Shown here: piece by piece, positions 7,368 to 10,368 of the stretch
Position numbering within the stretch: position 1 is the first letter of the stretch
Layout of the letters: each line of letters starts with the position of its first letter
NCBI GenBank assembly: GCA_910579425.1
Contig: CAJTVL010000116.1
Location: 1 to 10,368, forward strand
Length of the DNA stretch: 10,368 nucleotides
Source: an uncultured Lachnospiraceae bacterium
GTDB lineage: Bacteria; Bacillota; Clostridia; Lachnospirales; Lachnospiraceae
Reading direction: 5' to 3'
Translations under genes and position numbers: made by a program
Notes under the pieces: model-generated
The model's input: only the letters and a program-made list of their open reading frames with translations
Database searches by the model: none
Told to the model about the DNA's origin: nothing

Positions 7368-7583
7368 GTGATTGTAATTATCGATTACAGCCCCTTATGG
7401 GAAACCATGAAAGAAAAGAACATCAGCCAATATAAGCTGCTGCAAAAAGGAATTGACAACAAAACCTTAGATACTCTCAAAAAGAAAAACAATGTAACCC
7501 TGCTGACCGTAGAAAAACTCTGCAATATATTAGACTGTACGCCCAACGATATAGTGCGGTTCCAGAAAGACGATTTTAGCTAG
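7368..7583 (+). CDS. XRE/Cro-type helix-turn-helix repressor
   Basis: A 71-residue DNA-binding protein of the short Cro/CI type common in Firmicutes mobile and accessory regions. The helix-turn-helix is visible as ISQYKLLQKGIDNKTLDTLKKK (residues 19-40), followed by the usual third and fourth helices in LLTVEKLCNILDCTPNDIVRF (45-65). No other domain is present. The assigned start is GTG at 7368. However, the only good Shine-Dalgarno match, AGAGGTGA (7363-7370), overlaps that GTG and would better serve a start near 7377, where no ATG, GTG or TTG occurs in frame. The N-terminus is therefore uncertain by about three residues. The gene is divergent from the 70-residue gene and probably represses the shared promoter region. 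Confidence 0.85.
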   Translation: MIVIIDYSPLWETMKEKNISQYKLLQKGIDNKTLDTLKKKNNVTLLTVEKLCNILDCTPNDIVRFQKDDFS

Positions 7584-7824
7584 ATCAAGCAGCAATACTT
7601 TACTCTTATTGAAGCCCTTCCGGCAAAAGCATGAGGGTTTTATTGTTATACGCAAATTTTGTAATTCCATTGTAGCAAAAATGCCGTCGGATGGCTATTG
7701 GACGGATAGTCCAAAACACCGGGATTTATCATGGTTTGTCCTTATTTATATTATTCGAATTTGAGGTAAAAATCGGGGTATAATTGGGGTAATGAAATTA
7801 GCAGTCATAATGACGCTTCATCTG
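7584..7824. other. Gene-free region, likely junction of chromosome and mobile element
   Basis: No supported gene in 240 bases. A small hairpin, TTGGAC-GGATA-GTCCAA, lies at 7698-7714. At about 7774-7793 the motif GGGGTA occurs twice in a short stretch (GGGGTATAATT then GGGGTAAT), close to the 3' end of the integrase remnant. Attachment sites usually lie at this place, so the left boundary of the element may be here. No second copy was identified in the window, so this is inference. Confidence 0.35.
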
Positions 7825-8115
7825 CTATAACACTATCTTTAAATTGTCCATTTCCTTTTGTCTGGTATTCGGTAAAACATGGCTGTATAAATCCATAGTC
7901 ATTGCCAGACTGCTATGCCGTAAGATGGTTTTTAATGTCTGGGGGCTCCCTCCTTGCTCTATATACCGTGTCGCAAAAGTATCCCTTAAGGCGTGTGCTG
8001 TGAAATGCTCTATTGTTATTCCGTTTTTCTCCAATCCGGACAATGCTCTGCTGATTGCGCGGTTGACGGCATCGTTATCTATTATTTTACCGCCTACTGA
8101 TACAAATAACGGCTC
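7825..8115 (-). pseudogene. Tyrosine integrase, C-terminal fragment only
   Basis: This is the last roughly 97 residues of a phage/ICE-type tyrosine recombinase. It holds the second half of the active site: H-A-L-R in TAHALRDTFATR (the H-x-x-R box), a histidine in ILRHSSL, and the nucleophilic tyrosine in DLYSHVL. The N-terminal arm-binding and core-binding domains and the first catalytic arginine are missing. Integrase-like sequence begins with EPLFVS near 8115. Immediately beyond, the minus strand reads the complement of a hicB antitoxin gene, so the two are joined by a deletion or recombination. An open frame continues to 8187 but those extra residues are not integrase. The protein could not recombine DNA. 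The gene's 3' end points to the probable left end of an integrated element. Confidence 0.8.
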
Positions 8116-8479
8116 ATATAGTATCTTCTTCCCTGATTTACCCGGATGTATCAGTGTTGGGGATAATCTGGAAGAAGCTGCACGCATGGCAGCAGAAGCC
8201 GCAAGTCTCCATGTTTACAGTATGGAATGTGACAATGAGGAACTCCCCACTCCATCCGTGAACCTCTCCAAAAAAGATACAGAAGGAAATGTTGTAATGC
8301 CCGTTACAATCCACCCTGATTTATTCCGCATGAAGAAAGATAATGAGCGCATCAAGACAAATATCACTCTCCCGGCATGGCTGAAAAGAATTGCAGAAGA
8401 ACAAAAGGTAAACTATTCCCGGCTTTTGGAAACTGCCTTGACTGATTATCTGCAAATACCCATGTCCGGCAGGCAATAA
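8111..8479 (+). pseudogene. HicB-type antitoxin lacking its N-terminus
   Basis: The plus strand from about 8111 encodes the typical HicB middle and end: SYSIFFPDLPGCISVGD, then NLEEAARMAAEAASLH, then a C-terminal ribbon-helix-helix part (TNITLPAWLKRIAEEQ and YSRLLETALTDYL, about 8360-8460). HicB proteins neutralise HicA mRNA-interferase toxins and repress their own operon. The normal first 15-20 residues and start codon are absent. Upstream the frame stays open to an ATG at 7844, but that stretch is simply the antisense of the integrase fragment. No hicA of about 60 codons is present on either side. The unit is a remnant unless the chimeric 211-residue frame is translated; there is no convincing ribosome binding site before it. 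Confidence 0.7.
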
Positions 8480-8487
8480 GCCCTTGC

Positions 8488-8527
8488 CCTGCTGCCCCAC
8501 GCCATATATCAGATACCGGGCAGCAGG
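8488..8527. repeat. 10-bp perfect inverted repeat after the hicB remnant
   Basis: CCTGCTGCCC (8488-8497) and GGGCAGCAGG (8518-8527) are perfect reverse complements separated by 20 bases. No T-run follows on either side, so it is not a standard terminator. It may be a protein-binding or structural site of the element. Confidence 0.5.
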
Positions 8528-8553
8528 CGCACATTTCCAAACCTGATAAGAAC

Positions 8554-8595
8554 ACCGCCCCGACACTCGCCAAAAGTACAAAGGGCGGTTTTCTC
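8554..8595 (+). terminator. Rho-independent terminator candidate
   Basis: ACCGCCC (8554-8560) pairs with GGGCGGT (8583-8589), and TTTCTCT follows on the plus strand. The 22-base loop is long. It sits 75 bases downstream of the hicB stop and would end that transcript. Confidence 0.4.
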
Positions 8596-8714
8596 TGTCT
8601 ATCCATGTTTTTAAAGCCTATTTTCGCCTTTTATCCCCCTACCCTTATATTTCCTCACACCATTTCAAGCCCGATTTACCCCATTACAGCCCTACTGCAA
8701 GGCATTTCAAGCCT

Positions 8715-8837
8715 TTATCTGCATCTCTCCATTTTCAGCCGTATTTCATCCATGCCGCTTTTCTGTTGGCAGGAATAATTCAGCTTTGCACACTTCCGGC
8801 ACGCATAATGTTTATAGTAATCATACAGATGCCGCAT
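8715..8837 (-). pseudogene. Zinc-ribbon protein remnant
   Basis: A 40-residue frame starting at the ATG at 8835-8837. It contains LYDYYKHYACRKCAKLNYSCQQKS, which resembles the second half of a small zinc-ribbon family found in phage and conjugative elements ('C-R-K-C-x-x-L-N-Y-x-S-Q-Q'). Only one CxxC pair remains; the first pair expected upstream is lacking. The frame is open for only another 15 codons beyond the ATG. No ribosome binding site is obvious, so this is probably debris. The family match is from memory of the motif and is not certain. Confidence 0.4.
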
Positions 8838-9238
8838 ACGCCGCCCATGAAGCGTTTTGTCAAGTGCTTTTTTGAATTATTGACGGAAATGACGGAAAAC
8901 TTTTCGGCGCGGTAAGAAATTGGGTAGGAAAAGGGGCGCAAAACGCGCCTGTGGACGGTTAGAAGCCGTTTTCGTGGGTAGGTAGTATAAAACCCTTACC
9001 CTGTGGATTTTCGCGTCTGCAACGCCTTAAAAATCAAGCCTTTTCAAGCCCTATTGCGTAACACTCCATTCTGTTCTTTGGGAGAGGTCGGGGGCGCGGG
9101 GGCAGAGCCACCGCAAAACCTACTGATAGCCGCTGAAGTAGTGCAGACGGTTTTGCCGTTAGAATGAAGCGGACGAAAGCGGGGCAGGATTGTAAAATCC
9201 TGTTCCCCGTTTTCGGCGGCGAAATGGCAACGGCAAAA
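8838..9238. other. Gene-poor mobile-element region with small repeats and hairpins
   Basis: No convincing gene is seen. The stretch holds a tandem 9-bp repeat, TGACGGAAA twice at 8881-8898, and a GGCGC-AAAAC-GCGCC hairpin near 8936-8950. It also holds TTTCAAGCC at 9042-9050; the longer CATTTCAAGCC occurs at 8661-8671 and 8703-8713. Frames are open on both strands near 9034-9336, but their codons largely follow the inverted repeat and no ribosome binding site supports them. Confidence 0.45.
9181..9208. repeat. Bulged 10-bp hairpin
   Basis: GGGGCAGGAT (9181-9190) pairs fully with ATCCTGTTCCCC (9197-9208) apart from a two-base bulge. The loop is TGTAAA. On the plus strand GTTTTC follows, which is a weak terminator signature. 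It precedes the larger nested palindrome by 30 bases. Confidence 0.5.
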
Positions 9239-9321
9239 ATCCAGACGGTCAAGGGTTTAAGAGTGGAGATTTTTTCGCGCTCTTTGCGAAAAAATACTAC
9301 TCGTCCCTTGACCGTCTGGAT
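9239..9321. repeat. Nested perfect inverted repeats, 83 bp
   Basis: The outer arms are perfect over 17 bp: 9239-9255 (ATCCAGACGGTCAAGGG) and 9305-9321, its exact reverse complement. Inside them a second perfect 10-bp inverted repeat lies at 9269-9278 (ATTTTTTCGC) and 9286-9295, with a 7-base loop. The structure stands 27 bp upstream of the flavin reductase promoter. Possible roles are a transfer or replication origin, a recombinase or regulator site, or a small non-autonomous element. Sequence alone does not decide. Confidence 0.75.
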
Positions 9322-9347
9322 AGTCGGAACGGACATAGAACGGGAGA

Positions 9348-9376
9348 TTGCTTTTCGTAATTGGGTATGGTATAAT
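9348..9376 (+). promoter_or_regulatory. Promoter of the flavin reductase gene
   Basis: TTGCTT (9348-9353), exactly 17 bases, then a perfect TATAAT (9371-9376) preceded by TGG, giving an extended -10 element. Transcription would start near 9383, leaving a leader of about 42 bases. A small inverted repeat, ATAAAT-CGAA-ATTTAT (9395-9410), abuts the GGAGG ribosome binding site. Confidence 0.75.
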
Positions 9377-9424
9377 TTTCCCCAGTATAAACCGATAAAT
9401 CGAAATTTATGGAGGAAACTTTTT

Positions 9425-10069
9425 ATGAAATATAATTATTATTCAACGCCTGAAAAGATGAAAAATCTTGAAGCATGGGGATTTAGTTGGCTTGAATTTG
9501 TAACATCTATTCCGGCACCCATATTTCTCATGACATCTTATAAGTTAAACGGAAAAGCAAATGCTTGTATGCAATCATGGACTTGTTTTACAACAGGTGA
9601 TAAAGGTACGCGGTTTTTTGCTATTCTTTCAAGTGTAAATAAGAATGGACATCTGTATGAGACAATCATGGAAAATAAATGTGCTGTAATAAACTTTATG
9701 TCAGCAGATTTCTATGATAAATCCATGAATACAATAAAGAATAATCAGCTGGAAGTTGATGAAATATCAGAATCAGGCTTAACGGTCGTACCAGCAGATA
9801 AAGTAAATGCACCTATGGTAAAAGAATGCTTTATGAATCTTGAATGTCAATTTTCATGGAAAAAAGAAATAGTTCCTGATGATGACCATGTTATTATTTG
9901 TTTAGAAATTGTAAATGTTCATATTGATGAAGAGCATCTAAATAATCGTGTAGAAGAAAACGGAATCCTTTACAATATTCATCATCCTATAAATCCAGAA
10001 AAATATACAGGCAAGGCACATGATTATGTTGGCATTGTAAAACCAATTATTGATGTCGGAGAATATTGA
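9425..10069 (+). CDS. Flavin reductase family protein (FMN-binding split barrel)
   Basis: A 214-residue protein of the flavin reductase-like family, which binds FMN and moves electrons from NAD(P)H or a partner to flavin or another acceptor. Recognisable stretches are SIPAPIFLMTSYKLNGKANACMQSW (28-52), the usual flavin-contacting strand and loop, then FFAILSSVNKNGHLYETI, CAVINFMSADFYDK and the C-terminal ILYNIHHPINPEKY. The closest relatives I recall are clostridial proteins of similar length. It is soluble, with no signal peptide. The ATG at 9425-9427 has GGAGG nine bases upstream; the frame stays open upstream to 9164, but that part runs through the inverted repeat and promoter and is not coding. 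The gene is visibly richer in A and T than the sequence on either side, which suggests separate acquisition as cargo. Physiological substrate unknown. Confidence 0.87.
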   Translation: MKYNYYSTPEKMKNLEAWGFSWLEFVTSIPAPIFLMTSYKLNGKANACMQSWTCFTTGDKGTRFFAILSSVNKNGHLYETIMENKCAVINFMSADFYDKSMNTIKNNQLEVDEISESGLTVVPADKVNAPMVKECFMNLECQFSWKKEIVPDDDHVIICLEIVNVHIDEEHLNNRVEENGILYNIHHPINPEKYTGKAHDYVGIVKPIIDVGEY

Positions 10070-10127
10070 TTGGATATGACATTATTAAATCAACATACAA
10101 ATTCCAGTTTATAGCTCTAATAAAAGT

Positions 10128-10368
10128 CTAAAACAGGTCGACGGGGTAGGTGTTTACTATCCCGCCGATTTGTCTGTTACCGTTCCATTTTCTGTGGGGC
10201 GGTTGTTCCCGCTGTTCCTGCCGCAAGATACTGTAAACACTTTTTCTGATTTTCTCCGCTTCGGTCAGCGGCTTCTTTCCCTTGTACTTGAAGTAAATGT
10301 CAGCTTGTTCTAAGTGCTTTTTCAGAGTTCCTAACCGCCGTTCAACGGGTTTCAGTTTCCCTTGAATA
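10128..10368 (-). CDS. C-terminal end of a relaxase-like mobilisation protein, partial and probably frameshifted
   Basis: The minus strand is open from the right window edge to TAG at 10128-10130, 79 complete codons. It includes RRLGTLKKHLEQADIYFKYKGKKPL and then AEKIRKSVYSILRQEQREQ, which resemble the C-terminus of the MOBP-type relaxases of Tn1549-like elements of gut Firmicutes. Those enzymes nick the transfer origin and lead the DNA strand into the recipient. From memory, such proteins carry about 60 more residues between the two stretches and end in MER. Here another frame reads QKMER then TAA at 10177-10179, right before a terminator hairpin, so a one-base indel probably altered the end. 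The start and catalytic domain lie outside the window. Family call moderate. Confidence 0.55.
   Translation of the reverse strand, partial: IQGKLKPVERRLGTLKKHLEQADIYFKYKGKKPLTEAEKIRKSVYSILRQEQREQPPHRKWNGNRQIGGIVNTYPVDLF
10139..10175. terminator. Bidirectional terminator-like hairpin between flavin reductase and relaxase
   Basis: CGACGGGGTAG (10139-10149) pairs with CTATCCCGCCG (10157-10167) over 11 positions with one A-C mismatch and one G-T wobble; the loop is GTGTTTA. T-rich sequence follows on both strands (ATTTGTCTGTT on plus, ACCTGTTTTAG on minus). It lies 69 bp after the flavin reductase stop. It also lies just past the likely original relaxase stop at 10177-10179, so it would serve both convergent genes. 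Confidence 0.6.

Noticed and set aside
7602..7645. Possible terminator after the XRE gene
   Set aside because: Only a 4-5 bp stem (CCCT/AGGG) with a long loop precedes the TTTT; too weak to call.
7844..8110. The first 89 codons of a 211-codon plus frame leading into HicB
   Set aside because: They are the complement of integrase catalytic sequence, so they are a by-product of the fusion and not a genuine N-terminal domain.
9034..9336. A 100-codon minus-strand frame
   Set aside because: Much of it comes from the inverted repeat, so it mirrors the plus-strand frame; no ribosome binding site or known motif.
9164..9424. An 87-residue N-terminal extension of the flavin reductase
   Set aside because: It crosses the nested palindrome and a strong promoter; the GGAGG and family-like N-terminus mark the ATG at 9425 as the start.
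1..10368. CRISPR array, tRNA, rRNA or a complete insertion sequence
   Set aside because: No regularly spaced repeats, no cloverleaf or rRNA-like sequence, and no transposase frame were seen on either strand.

Overview
The window reads as chromosome of a Gram-positive clostridium, most likely Lachnospiraceae. The clues are strong AGGAGG-type ribosome binding sites, tightly packed single-strand operons, an RNase H1 with an N-terminal hybrid-binding domain, a MoxR/VWA pair, and debris of a Firmicutes conjugative element. No rRNA, tRNA or CRISPR array was seen. The assignment rests on recognised protein families and gene style, not on a database search.

Left two thirds (1-6715, all minus strand). 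One compact gene string reads right to left: RNase H1 (rnhA-like), an MraY-like polyprenyl-phosphate sugar-phosphate transferase, dCMP deaminase, a VWA-domain protein with a degenerate metallopeptidase-like N-terminus, a MoxR-type AAA+ ATPase, and a leucine-rich-repeat protein. Junctions are 4-bp overlaps or gaps of 1 to about 14 bp, so the six genes are probably co-transcribed. After a 117-bp gap comes a stand-alone CBM9-like protein with its own ribosome binding site. The ATPase, VWA and LRR proteins probably form one functional module (chaperone or complex remodelling). The first three genes serve nucleic-acid, envelope and nucleotide metabolism.

Middle (6716-7825). A 290-bp intergenic region holds a plus-strand promoter-like pair followed by a hairpin with no gene behind it. 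Next come two divergent small genes: a 70-residue protein that may be a ribbon-helix-helix regulator, and a 71-residue XRE/Cro-like repressor. Their shared 147-bp promoter region carries three copies of ATTGTGnAA and a flanking inverted repeat, which are good operator candidates.

Right third (7826-10368). This looks like the degraded end of an integrative/conjugative element. A tyrosine integrase is cut down to its C-terminal catalytic part. It is fused back to back with a HicB-type antitoxin that has lost its N-terminus, and no hicA is present. About 680 bp without an intact gene follow, holding terminator-like hairpins, short repeats and a zinc-ribbon gene remnant. Next is an 83-bp nested perfect inverted repeat (17-bp outer arms, 10-bp inner arms). 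An intact, AT-rich flavin reductase gene with a strong promoter follows. At the right edge is the C-terminus of a relaxase-like mobilisation protein on the minus strand, apparently shortened and frameshifted. The flavin reductase looks like cargo in an element that can no longer excise or transfer by itself.
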